Shown in pieces: positions 36,893-45,096 of a DNA stretch of 64,000 nt. This stretch comes from Silvimonas soli (lineage in GTDB: Bacteria > Pseudomonadota > Gammaproteobacteria > Burkholderiales > Chitinibacteraceae): contig NZ_CP106736.1 in the NCBI RefSeq assembly GCF_030035605.1, forward strand, positions 3,276,001 to 3,340,000, in the 5' to 3' direction. The position numbers were made by a program, and so were the translations under genes. Position 1 is the first letter of the stretch, and every line of letters starts with the position of its first letter. The notes beneath the pieces were generated by a model that was given only the letters and a program-made list of their open reading frames with translations, was not told the origin of the DNA and did not search any database.

Positions 36893-37294
36893 TTATTGCG
36901 CAGGTTGGTCGATCAAGGTATCGATCATCTCACCCATGCAGCTAAACCCGGCCGCTGCCGCTTTGCCCTTGAGTACGCGATCCAGATCAGCGTCACTCAG
37001 GGCGGGTTCTTTACCGGCAATCAGACCATTGATGCGGGTGTCACGCATCAGCCGCTTGCCGACGCAGCCGCAAAACGCGTCTTTATCCAGTTGCACGTTC
37101 AGCTTGGCCAAAGTATCAGCGGCAGACTGCGGCAAGTCGTGCCGTTTGCACTGGCTGACTACCGCGCCGCGCATAACCGAGATATTGGTGGCGCGCACGC
37201 CGGCGTTGTCGGCCAGCGTGCCGGCACTGGCACCCAGCACCAGCAACGCGGCCAGCCACGTTGTGTTTGCCCGATGCCGGCGCAGATCAGCCAT
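36893..37294 (-). CDS. Small exported cysteine-containing protein, function unknown
   Basis: The 133-residue product has an N-terminal hydrophobic segment (TTWLAALLVLGASAGTLA), likely a signal peptide, and then a hydrophilic domain of about 100 residues. That domain has four cysteines: one in VSQCKRHD, two in FCGCVGKRL and one in FSCMGEM. These could form two disulfides or bind a metal. I do not recognise the family. Its start overlaps the hom stop by 8 bp, so it is coupled to hom translation. Some risk remains that the start is further downstream. Confidence 0.6.
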   Translation of the reverse strand: MADLRRHRANTTWLAALLVLGASAGTLADNAGVRATNISVMRGAVVSQCKRHDLPQSAADTLAKLNVQLDKDAFCGCVGKRLMRDTRINGLIAGKEPALSDADLDRVLKGKAAAAGFSCMGEMIDTLIDQPAQ

Positions 37295-38603
37295 TCAAAT
37301 GTTCCAGTCGCAGTTTCACCACTTTGCCGGTGGTGCTACCCAAGGCTTCGATCTTGACCAGCGCAGCGTCGATATTTTTTTCCACCGCTTGATGCGTCAG
37401 GATGATGATATCGGCACGGCCATCGGCTTGATCGGCCGCAGGTTTTTGCAGCATTGAATCCACCGAGATATTGGCATCAGCCAGAATCCGGGTCACGTCG
37501 GCCAGCACGCCTGGGCGATCTTCCGCATCCATGCGCAGGTAGTAGCAAGTTTCCACTTCGCCAATCGGCAGAATCTGCAGGTTGGCGATTTCGCTCGGCT
37601 GGAAGGCCAGATGCGGTACGCGGTTTTCCGGGTCAGCAGTGGCCAGGCGGGTGACGTCGACCAGATCGGCAATGACGGCGGAGGCGGTTGGCTCGGCGCC
37701 AGCGCCTGGGCCGTAATACATGGTGGCGCCGACGGCGTCACCCTTCACCAGCACGGCGTTCATCACGCCATCGACATTGGCGATCAGGCGTTTGGCCGGG
37801 ATCAGCGTTGGTGCGACGCGCAGTTCAATGCCGTTTTCACGGCGACGGGTTACACCCAGCAGCTTGATGCGATAACCCAGTTCACCGGCGTATTTGATAT
37901 CCAGCGCGTCCAGTTTGCTGATGCCTTCCAGGTACGCTTTGTCGAACTGCACCGGAATGCCAAACGCAATCGCGCTCATGATCGTTAGTTTGTGCGCGGC
38001 GTCGTGGCCTTCGATATCGAAGGTCGGATCAGCTTCGGCGTAGCCCAGCTTTTGTGCATCAGCCAGCGCGGCGGCAAAGCTCACGCCCTTGTCGCGCATT
38101 TCGGTCAGGATGAAGTTGCTGGTGCCGTTGATGATGCCGGCAATCCATTCGATACGATTGGCGGTCAGGCCTTCGCGTAGTGCCTTGATAACTGGAATGC
38201 CACCGGCGACGGCGGCTTCAAATGCCACCATCACGCCTTGTTCCTGGGCGCGCTCGAAAATCTCGTTGCCATATTCGGCGATCAGCTTTTTGTTGGCGGT
38301 GACCACGTGCTTGCCATTGGCAATGGCCTTGAGCACCAGCTCTTTAGCCACAGTAGTGCCGCCAATCAGCTCGACCACAATGTCCACGTCCGGGTGATTC
38401 ACCACGGTGAGCGCATCGCTGACGATCTCTACGTCGGGGCCACACACTTCGCGGGCACGTTCCAGATCGCGGTTAGCCGCAATAATGATCTTGATCGGGC
38501 GCCCGGCGCGGCGTGCGATCTCTTCTGCATTGCGTTTCAATACGGCAGCAGTGCCACCGCCCACGGTGCCAACACCGCATAAACCAACATGAATCGCTCT
38601 CAT
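37287..38603 (-). CDS. hom: Homoserine dehydrogenase
   Basis: This enzyme reduces aspartate semialdehyde to homoserine, leading to threonine and methionine. The 438-residue monofunctional protein has an N-terminal Rossmann fold (HVGLCGVGTVGGGT), the catalytic stretch around KLGYAEADPTFDIEGHDAAHK near residue 190, and a C-terminal ACT domain (RPGVLADVTRILADANIS) for threonine feedback. Its ATG overlaps the stop of the GNAT gene in an ATGA. It lies in the order aminotransferase-GNAT-hom-thrC. Confidence 0.96.
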   Translation of the reverse strand: MRAIHVGLCGVGTVGGGTAAVLKRNAEEIARRAGRPIKIIIAANRDLERAREVCGPDVEIVSDALTVVNHPDVDIVVELIGGTTVAKELVLKAIANGKHVVTANKKLIAEYGNEIFERAQEQGVMVAFEAAVAGGIPVIKALREGLTANRIEWIAGIINGTSNFILTEMRDKGVSFAAALADAQKLGYAEADPTFDIEGHDAAHKLTIMSAIAFGIPVQFDKAYLEGISKLDALDIKYAGELGYRIKLLGVTRRRENGIELRVAPTLIPAKRLIANVDGVMNAVLVKGDAVGATMYYGPGAGAEPTASAVIADLVDVTRLATADPENRVPHLAFQPSEIANLQILPIGEVETCYYLRMDAEDRPGVLADVTRILADANISVDSMLQKPAADQADGRADIIILTHQAVEKNIDAALVKIEALGSTTGKVVKLRLEHLNG

Positions 38604-39040
38604 TTCAGCGCCTTTTTAAAGTTATACGAAGCGATATGCATCCCCTCGCGAAAATAGAATTTGTGCGCCAATGCGCGCTGAACGCCCGAATCCAGGGCCA
38701 GCACATCGCAATCGAGCGCGTGTGCTTTGGCTTGTAGCCAGTCCAGTAACATTTTGCCAACGCCGGTGGATCGCACATTCGCGTCGGTGACCAGATCGTC
38801 TACGTAAAGACGGCGGCCTTCATAGGTATTCTCGATCAGGCGCCATAGCGCGAGCCCGAGTACCCGGTCTTCTTTGGTGACGGCGATGAGTCTGCCGCCA
38901 TTTTGCGCAATCACCAACAAGCGGCCCGCGTAATCCGCAGGCAGGTTGGGGCGCAACTGAACATGAACGGCTTCGGCCAGCGGTAACCACTGCGGGGCAG
39001 CCAGCTTGCCCGAATCATCAATCAGTTCAAGAACCTGCAT
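38600..39040 (-). CDS. GNAT-family N-acetyltransferase
   Basis: The 146-residue product has the GNAT fold. The acetyl-CoA loop is seen as DANVRSTGVGKMLLDWLQAKA near residue 85, with a C-terminal YNFKKALK. Its substrate is unknown. The start shares a base with the stop of the aminotransferase gene and its stop overlaps the hom start, so it is translationally coupled on both sides. That context may point to an amino-acid-related or protein substrate, but no more can be said. Confidence 0.85.
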   Translation of the reverse strand: MQVLELIDDSGKLAAPQWLPLAEAVHVQLRPNLPADYAGRLLVIAQNGGRLIAVTKEDRVLGLALWRLIENTYEGRRLYVDDLVTDANVRSTGVGKMLLDWLQAKAHALDCDVLALDSGVQRALAHKFYFREGMHIASYNFKKALK

Positions 39041-40269
39041 TATGCCGTACCGTGCCGTTTGCGATAACCCGCCAGGAAGCGTTCAACGCGATTGAGTGCG
39101 TCGGTCAGATCATCCAGATTGGGCAAGAAGGTTATACGGAAGTGATCCGGCTGCGGCCAGTTGAAGCCCGTGCCTTGTACCAGCAGCACTTTTTCTTCCT
39201 GCAGCAGTTCCAGGATCAGTTGCTGGTCGTCTTGGACCGGGTAAACCTTCGGGTCCAGCCGCGGGAACATATACAGCGCCGCATGCGGCTTGTTACACGT
39301 TACACCCGGAATGGCGTTGAGCATCTCGTACGCCAGATCACGCTGTTTGGTCAGTCGCCCGCCCGGTTTCACCAGGTCGTTGATGCTTTGATAGCCGCCC
39401 AGCGCAGTCTGGATCGCATATTGCGCGGGCACGTTGGCGCACAAACGCATGGTGGCCAGAATGTTCAGGCCTTCAATGTAATCTTTGGCGATCTTCTTGT
39501 TGCCCGAAACCACCATCCAGCCAGCGCGGTAGCCGCAGGCACGGTAGTTTTTGGACAAACCGTTGAAGGTTACAAACAGCAGATCGTTGGCCAGCGAAGC
39601 GATGGAAGTGTGCGTGCGGCCATCGTACAAAACCTTGTCGTAGATTTCGTCGGCGTAAATGATCAGCTTGTTCTGTCGCGCAATCTCGACGATCTCTTTC
39701 AAGAGGTCATCCGGATACAGCGCGCCAGTGGGGTTATTGGGGTTGATCACCACAATGGCGCGGGTGCGCGGAGTTATCTTGGCGCGGATATCGTCCAGCG
39801 ACGGAAACCAGCCATTGTTGCTGTCACACAGATAGTGGCGTGGCGTGCCACCGGCCAAGCTCACGGCGGCAGTCCACAGCGGGTAATCCGGCATGGGCAC
39901 CAGTACTTCGTCACCGTTATTCAACAGGCCCTGCATGGACATCACAATCAGCTCGGACGCGCCGTTGCCAATGTAGATATCGTCAACCGTGACATCGGCG
40001 ATTTTCTTTTCCTGGGTGTAATGCATGATCGCTTTACGCGCCGGGAACAAACCTTTGGAATCCACATAACCGGCCGCGTTGGGCAGATTGCGGATCACGT
40101 CCTGCACGACTTCTTCGGGTGCTTCAAAGCCAAACGGCGCGAGGTTGCCGATATTGAGCTTGATGATGCGATAGCCTTCTTCTTCCATCTGCCGCGCTTT
40201 TTCCGGCACCGGGCCGCGGATTTCGTAGCAAACGTTCAACAGCTTGTTCGACTTGAGAATGGCTTCCAT
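39040..40269 (-). CDS. alaA: Aminotransferase class I, AlaA-like
   Basis: The 409-residue PLP enzyme resembles E. coli AlaA (glutamate-pyruvate aminotransferase). It has NPTGALYPDD near residue 180, the cofactor aspartate in IYADEIYDKVLYD, and the Schiff-base lysine in FNGLSKNYRACGYRAGW. I chose the ATG at 40269 (MEAILKSNKLLNVCYEIRGP) with AGG upstream, rather than the longer reading from 40308. It leads the minus-strand operon with hom and thrC, a layout also seen in other Neisseriales to my knowledge. Glutamate-pyruvate is the likely reaction, but other amino-acid substrates are possible. Confidence 0.85.
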   Translation of the reverse strand: MEAILKSNKLLNVCYEIRGPVPEKARQMEEEGYRIIKLNIGNLAPFGFEAPEEVVQDVIRNLPNAAGYVDSKGLFPARKAIMHYTQEKKIADVTVDDIYIGNGASELIVMSMQGLLNNGDEVLVPMPDYPLWTAAVSLAGGTPRHYLCDSNNGWFPSLDDIRAKITPRTRAIVVINPNNPTGALYPDDLLKEIVEIARQNKLIIYADEIYDKVLYDGRTHTSIASLANDLLFVTFNGLSKNYRACGYRAGWMVVSGNKKIAKDYIEGLNILATMRLCANVPAQYAIQTALGGYQSINDLVKPGGRLTKQRDLAYEMLNAIPGVTCNKPHAALYMFPRLDPKVYPVQDDQQLILELLQEEKVLLVQGTGFNWPQPDHFRITFLPNLDDLTDALNRVERFLAGYRKRHGTA

Positions 40270-40611
40270 CAAATACGCCTGAAAGAAAATCGGAGGGGAG
40301 CCTGACATTCTAGCGAAGAAGGACCGAAAACGGGCACAAGTGCGTGTTTAATTTGGCTTGTTACCAGTGGTTACGGCCAAATCCGGTCGAGATAGCAAGT
40401 TATTCGGCGCTTGGTCTGTTTTTATCGGGCGGCAGTCTATGAACAGACTGACCAGGCGCGCTTGCGCTGGAGAGCCTGGATTGCCAAACAGTGTGATCGC
40501 AAGCGTTGGTCCCCGCGCGGAGTGATGCTGTTACACCATCGCCAATCCTTATGCCGCGCAAATCAGGGCACATCCGGTAAAATAGCCGCTTCGCTCTGAG
40601 GAATGCGCGTC
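40270..40611. other. Divergent intergenic region, aminotransferase / Mth938-like gene
   Basis: This 342-bp gap holds promoters for both directions. A 62-codon frame at 40411-40599 has no ribosome-binding site or recognisable sequence and is not called. A TAAAAT at 40578-40583 could be a -10 for the plus-strand gene, but no matching -35 is seen. I see no strong repeat here. Confidence 0.4.
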
Positions 40612-40980
40612 ATGAAACTGCATCACACCAACGTCGACAACCTGAACCAGTTCACGTCTTATGGCGACGGCTTTGTCAGGGTGAATCAGCAGCAGTACGA
40701 GGGTAGCCTGATTGTGACGCCGAACGAGATTCGGGAGTGGCAACCGGCCTCATTCGAGGACATGACTGCGGAGCATTTCGAGCAATTGCTGGAGCTCAAG
40801 CCGGAAGTGGTGTTGCTGGGCACGGGTAAATCCATTCGTTTTCCGCATCCGCGGCTTTACGCGACGCTGGGCCAGGCGCATGTCGGGCTTGATGTGATGG
40901 ACACCGGGGCCTTGTGCCGTACCTTCAATATTCTGACCGCTGAAGAGCGCCGGGTGATTGCGCTGGTGCTGGGCGCCTGA
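40612..40980 (+). CDS. Mth938-like domain protein (DUF498/NDUFAF3 family)
   Basis: The 122-residue product has the Mth938-like fold: FTSYGDGFVRVNQQQYEGSLIVTPNEIREW, then PEVVLLGTGKSIRFP and MDTGALCRTFNILTAEERRVI. The eukaryotic relative NDUFAF3 helps assemble respiratory complex I. The bacterial role is not established. I chose the ATG at 40612 because GAGGA lies 9 nt upstream, while the ATG at 40603 is too close to it. It converges with hutG, with only 4 bp between the stops. Confidence 0.8.
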   Translation: MKLHHTNVDNLNQFTSYGDGFVRVNQQQYEGSLIVTPNEIREWQPASFEDMTAEHFEQLLELKPEVVLLGTGKSIRFPHPRLYATLGQAHVGLDVMDTGALCRTFNILTAEERRVIALVLGA

Positions 40981-40984
40981 ACGG

Positions 40985-41803
40985 TTAGCTGCTGCGGCGA
41001 GTACTGGCCCAGTCCAGCATTTCCTGCAGCAAATCCCTGATCACCGGGCGGACTTGCCCGGCCAGATTGTCATCAAAGGCATACGGTGGCTTTTCGGCCA
41101 TATAGGTGGGCAAAGACAACTCCAGTTGAATGGCGTGGATGTTGTCCGCCGGGGCGCCGTAGGCTCGCGTGATATAGCCGCCTTTAAAGCGCCCGTTGAG
41201 CACTGCGCTGTAATCCGGATGACGTTGCGCGGCGGCCAGCAATTGTTCGCCCAGCCCAGCCGCACATGAACTGCCATTAGCGCTGCCCAGATTGAAGTCC
41301 GGCAAGCGTCCGTCAAAAAAACGCGGCACTTCTGAGCGGATGGAATGCGCATCCCATAGCAGTGCAATGCCGTGCTCCGCCTTCAATCTTGCGAGTTCGG
41401 CTTGCAAGGCCTGGTGATACGGTTGCCAATACGTGGTGACGCGCTCGGCGATTTCTGCCGTATCCGGTGCCTGACCCGCGAGATAAAGCGGTGATTTGGC
41501 GAAGGTATCGATCGGGCACAGGCTGGTGGTGTCCTGACCAGGATAGAGGTTGGCGTTATCTGGCGGTCGATTCAGGTCAGTTACATAACGCGAATGCTGC
41601 GCAATCAAGATCGATGCCCCTAACTCGCGGGCAAAGTCATACAACTGCGGCAAATGCCAGTCGGTATCATCCAGTTGCGTTGCAACGGGATTCATCCGTT
41701 GCAACAAGCTGGCCGGGATATGCGTGCCCACATGTGGCATGGAGATCAGTAGCGGTGCGGTGCCGCGATGCAAGGTGTAGATGGGGTGTGCCATCGGTTT
41801 CAT
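40985..41803 (-). CDS. hutG: N-formylglutamate amidohydrolase
   Basis: HutG removes formate from N-formylglutamate to give glutamate, the last step of the five-step histidine pathway. The 272-residue product has LLISMPHVGTHIP at the start, DTDWHLPQLYDFA, a zinc-site LLWDAHSIRSEVPRFFDG near residue 150, and NGRFKGGYITRAYG. It is the last gene of the hut operon and starts 26 bp after the hutF stop. Together with hutF it identifies the formylglutamate route rather than the formamide route. Confidence 0.93.
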   Translation of the reverse strand: MKPMAHPIYTLHRGTAPLLISMPHVGTHIPASLLQRMNPVATQLDDTDWHLPQLYDFARELGASILIAQHSRYVTDLNRPPDNANLYPGQDTTSLCPIDTFAKSPLYLAGQAPDTAEIAERVTTYWQPYHQALQAELARLKAEHGIALLWDAHSIRSEVPRFFDGRLPDFNLGSANGSSCAAGLGEQLLAAAQRHPDYSAVLNGRFKGGYITRAYGAPADNIHAIQLELSLPTYMAEKPPYAFDDNLAGQVRPVIRDLLQEMLDWASTRRSS

Positions 41804-41829
41804 TTATTCCGTCAAAATGGCGTGCTAGG

Positions 41830-43221
41830 TCACGCCAGCAATTGCTTGAGCGCCTTGCCATAATCCGCCAGCGCAGTGTCTTGTGCGGCATGTTGGCGAT
41901 CGGCGATGATGCATTTGCCGCCAGCATAAACGTCACGAATCGGCGTCTCGCCGTGCTGACAGAACACCAGCCCGGCCAGTAGTTGGTCATCCTGGCGCTG
42001 TAGCAGATTTGGGTGTTGCGCATCCAGCACCAGAAAATCCGCTCGTTGCCCGTGCGCCAAACCAGCGATAGGACGAGCACTGGCTTGCGCGCCGCCAGCC
42101 ACGGCATCCAGATACAAGCGATCTGCTACGGCGGGCGTTGCGGTGCTGGCGAGCGCATTGCGGCGCTGGTCGCGCAGGCGTTGGCTGTATTCAAACAACC
42201 GCAATTCTTCGCGGGCGCACACGCTGATATGGCTGTCCGAGCCAATGCCCCAGCGCCCGCCTGCAGCCAGATAATTCACGCCATCAAAAATGCCATCACC
42301 CAGATTGGCCTCGGTAGTCGGGCAGATACCGGCAATTGCGCCGCTGCGTGCCAGATCAAGCGTTTCACCAGCTTGCATATGCGTGGCATGGACCAGGCAC
42401 CAACGTTCGTCCACCGGCTGGTTGTCCAGCAGCCAGCGCACCGGGCGGGCTCCGGTCTGGGCCAGGCAATCGCTAACTTCTTTTTGTTGTTCCGCGATAT
42501 GAATATGGATGGGCGCGCTTGGGTCTGCCGCGTGTAGTTGCTGGCGCACGATATCCAGCGTGGCTGGCGCAACCGCGCGCAGCGAATGCGGCGCCACACC
42601 AAAGCGCAGACCGGCGTGTTGCGGATGGTCTCGCCGTAAATGGGCCAGCAGGTTGAGCATCCAGTCCGTACTGCTGATAAACCTGGCTTGTTCCGGCAAG
42701 GGGGGGCGCCCGCCAAAACCGCTGTGCTGATACAACACCGGCAGCAAGGTCAGGCCAATTCCAGCGGTTTGCGCCGCTGCAATCAAACGACCGGATAGCT
42801 CGGCCGGGTTGGCATAGTACTGACCCTGCGCGGCATGGTGGATATAGTGGAACTCGCACACTGAGGTGTAACCGGCTTTGGCCATCTCGATGTACAACTG
42901 CGTGGCGACCGCCTGCAAGGTTTCGGGCGTGAGTTGCGCGGCAAAGCGGTACATCAGCTCGCGCCAGCTCCAGAAACTATCTTGCGGGTTGCCTAGATAT
43001 TCGGTCAGCCCGGCCATGGCACGCTGGAACGCATGCGAGTGCAGATTGGGCATGCCGGGGAGGACCGGGCCGGCTGCGCTCGGAATATCAGAACCGGGTT
43101 TTGAGTCCGGCGTGACGCCAGTTAACAGGCCTGAGGTGTCCCATTGCAGCAATACGTTGTGGCGCCAGCCCTGCGGCAACAGTGCGCGTTCAGCCAGCAA
43201 GCATTGGATGGTGTGGTTCAT
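41830..43221 (-). CDS. hutF: Formimidoylglutamate deiminase
   Basis: HutF deiminates N-formimino-L-glutamate to N-formylglutamate and ammonia. The 463-residue amidohydrolase has the metal motif NLHSHAFQRAMAG near residue 60, HIHIAEQQKEV near 230, WCLVHATHM near 265 and the metal-binding GSDSHISV near 320. I chose the ATG at 43221 (MNHTIQCLLAERALLPQGW), with AAAGG upstream; an upstream reading from 43305 would overlap hutI. The gene follows hutI by 40 bp. Confidence 0.93.
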   Translation of the reverse strand: MNHTIQCLLAERALLPQGWRHNVLLQWDTSGLLTGVTPDSKPGSDIPSAAGPVLPGMPNLHSHAFQRAMAGLTEYLGNPQDSFWSWRELMYRFAAQLTPETLQAVATQLYIEMAKAGYTSVCEFHYIHHAAQGQYYANPAELSGRLIAAAQTAGIGLTLLPVLYQHSGFGGRPPLPEQARFISSTDWMLNLLAHLRRDHPQHAGLRFGVAPHSLRAVAPATLDIVRQQLHAADPSAPIHIHIAEQQKEVSDCLAQTGARPVRWLLDNQPVDERWCLVHATHMQAGETLDLARSGAIAGICPTTEANLGDGIFDGVNYLAAGGRWGIGSDSHISVCAREELRLFEYSQRLRDQRRNALASTATPAVADRLYLDAVAGGAQASARPIAGLAHGQRADFLVLDAQHPNLLQRQDDQLLAGLVFCQHGETPIRDVYAGGKCIIADRQHAAQDTALADYGKALKQLLA

Positions 43222-43261
43222 GAATGGCAAACCTTTGCGGCTTGAGTTTGTTGTGTGCCGG

Positions 43262-44491
43262 TCATTGCTGCGGATACTCCGGGCGGACGTACACCGTCTC
43301 GCCACCGCGGATCACTCGCTGGCAAAGTGGACGACCAATCCAGTAGGCCAGTTCGGCCAGCGTATCGACCGACCACACTGCGAAATCGGCTTGCCTGCCC
43401 ACTGCCAATGAACCGTGTACCTCTGCTTCACCCAGCGCTTGTGCGGCATGGCGAGTCACGCCCGCCAGCACTTCCGGGACGGTCATGCGGAACAGCGTAC
43501 AAGCCATATTCATGGTCAACAGCAGGGAGCTGACTGGCGAAGTGCCAGGATTGTGATCAGTCGCCAGGGCAATCGGCACTTGATACTGGCGCAGCAAATC
43601 CAGCGGCGGCAGTTGGGTTTCGCGGATAAAGTAATACGCGCCGGGTAGCAGCACGGCCACCGTTCCCGCTGCCTTCATTGCAGCAACGCCCGCTTCATCC
43701 AGAAACTCCAGGTGATCGGCCGACAGCGCTTGATAACGCGCCGCCAGCGTTGTGCCGCCAGCATTGGATAGTTGTTCGGCATGGATTTTTACCGGTAAAC
43801 CGCGTCGGGTCGCCGCCTCAAAGACGCGTTCAGATTGGGACAAGGTAAAGCCGATGCGCTCGCAAAACACATCTACGGCATCAACCAGTCCTTCATCGGC
43901 CAGCGCGGGCAGCATGCGCTCACAGACGAGCGTGATGTAGTCGTCGGCGCGTCCGGCATATTCGGGCGGCAGAGCATGTGCGCCGAGAAAAGTGGTGTAA
44001 ACCGATACCGGATAATGCTCGCCCAGTTTGCGCGCTACCCGCAGCAGCTTGCGTTCGCTGGCCAGGTCCAGCCCGTAGCCGGATTTGATCTCGACGGCTG
44101 TGACACCTTCGGCCAGCAGTGGCGTGAGGCGATCGGCGGCTTGGGCAAACAATGTGCATTCATCGGTAGCTCGAGTGGCGCGCACCGTGGAGACAATACC
44201 CCCGCCATTGCGGGCGATCTCTTCGTAACTGACACCTGCCAGGCGCTGGGCAAACTCGTCAGCACGCTGGCCGCCGTAGACCAGATGCGTGTGGCAATCC
44301 ACCAGTCCGGGCGTTACCCACGCGCCATTCAGGTCATGCTTGAGCAAGCTGGCATATTCCGCCGGGAGCTCATCCAGCGCGCCCAGCCAGGCAATCTTGC
44401 CCGCACGTACCGCAATTGCGGCGTTGCGGGTTGTTTGCTCGGGATTGCCATGCGGGCACAGTTGCAGGTTATGCCAGAGCGCGTCAGTCAT
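43262..44491 (-). CDS. hutI: Imidazolonepropionase
   Basis: HutI opens the ring of 4-imidazolone-5-propionate to give formiminoglutamate. The 409-residue amidohydrolase has DCHTHLVYGGQRADEF near residue 65, AHALPPEYAGRADDYI near 170, KIHAEQLSNAGGT near 235 and ATDHNPGTSPVSSL near 310. GAGGAAAA precedes the ATG, which overlaps the end of hutD by 8 bp. All metal and substrate motifs are present. Confidence 0.95.
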   Translation of the reverse strand: MTDALWHNLQLCPHGNPEQTTRNAAIAVRAGKIAWLGALDELPAEYASLLKHDLNGAWVTPGLVDCHTHLVYGGQRADEFAQRLAGVSYEEIARNGGGIVSTVRATRATDECTLFAQAADRLTPLLAEGVTAVEIKSGYGLDLASERKLLRVARKLGEHYPVSVYTTFLGAHALPPEYAGRADDYITLVCERMLPALADEGLVDAVDVFCERIGFTLSQSERVFEAATRRGLPVKIHAEQLSNAGGTTLAARYQALSADHLEFLDEAGVAAMKAAGTVAVLLPGAYYFIRETQLPPLDLLRQYQVPIALATDHNPGTSPVSSLLLTMNMACTLFRMTVPEVLAGVTRHAAQALGEAEVHGSLAVGRQADFAVWSVDTLAELAYWIGRPLCQRVIRGGETVYVRPEYPQQ

Positions 44492-45095
44492 GGGTTTTCC
44501 TCAGTAGTGCAGGGGTGAACATCTCAAGCTCGACGGCCAGCAACGCGCCGCTACCGGTGATGTAACAGCCCAGACCGCTCGCGGCATCAATACGGATGGC
44601 GTCGTTGGCTCGCAGGATGAGCGGCGCGTGCTGGCTCAGGTGGACCAGCAGCGAGCCGCTAGCGCAGAACAAAACGGCAGTCTCGGTGGCAAAACGGTGT
44701 TCGTGCGCGTTGTGCCAGATGTTCAGTGCAGCGCGCGCCAGATCGCGCCTTACCATCAGATTGAAGTCTTGCGTGGCACCGCCGGGCAATGTGGCGGTGA
44801 TGGCGGTTTCGCCAGCAAACTGGTGGTGGTCCAGCGGCTGCAACAGGGCGTGTTGCGGGCCGCTTTCTTCCTGCAACACCATGCCATCGCCTGCCAGCAA
44901 GACCAGCGTGCGATCAACCCCGGCAAAGCGCGAGAACGGCCCGGCCTGGTTGACGTCGGCCACGCTGATACGCCAGATGAAATCATCCAGCCCGGCGCCC
45001 GGCGGATCGCAAGTGATTTCACGCGTGACACCACCGCCGTTTTTCCAGGGCGTGGCGGTGAGCGTGGCTGCGCGGATCAGCGTGACATTGGCCAT
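44484..45095 (-). CDS. hutD: HutD/Ves-family cupin
   Basis: The 203-residue product belongs to the HutD/Ves family, with PWKNGGGVTREI near residue 18, FIWRISVADVNQAGPFSRF and RTLVLLAGDG. In Pseudomonas a HutD homologue is thought to limit excessive Hut expression, perhaps by binding a pathway intermediate (literature recalled). The ATG at 45095 lies 1 bp beyond the hutU stop. An in-frame TTG at 45107 is a less likely start. Its place between hutU and hutI supports a role in the pathway. Confidence 0.85.
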   Translation of the reverse strand: MANVTLIRAATLTATPWKNGGGVTREITCDPPGAGLDDFIWRISVADVNQAGPFSRFAGVDRTLVLLAGDGMVLQEESGPQHALLQPLDHHQFAGETAITATLPGGATQDFNLMVRRDLARAALNIWHNAHEHRFATETAVLFCASGSLLVHLSQHAPLILRANDAIRIDAASGLGCYITGSGALLAVELEMFTPALLRKTHD

Positions 45096-45096
45096 T

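Noticed and set aside
39052..40305. 417-codon open frame antisense to the aminotransferase
   Set aside because: Its composition reflects the opposite strand of a real gene, and no ribosome-binding site or family motif is seen.
40411..40599. 62-codon frame between the aminotransferase and the Mth938-like gene
   Set aside because: It lacks a ribosome-binding site and any familiar sequence, and lies where promoters are expected.
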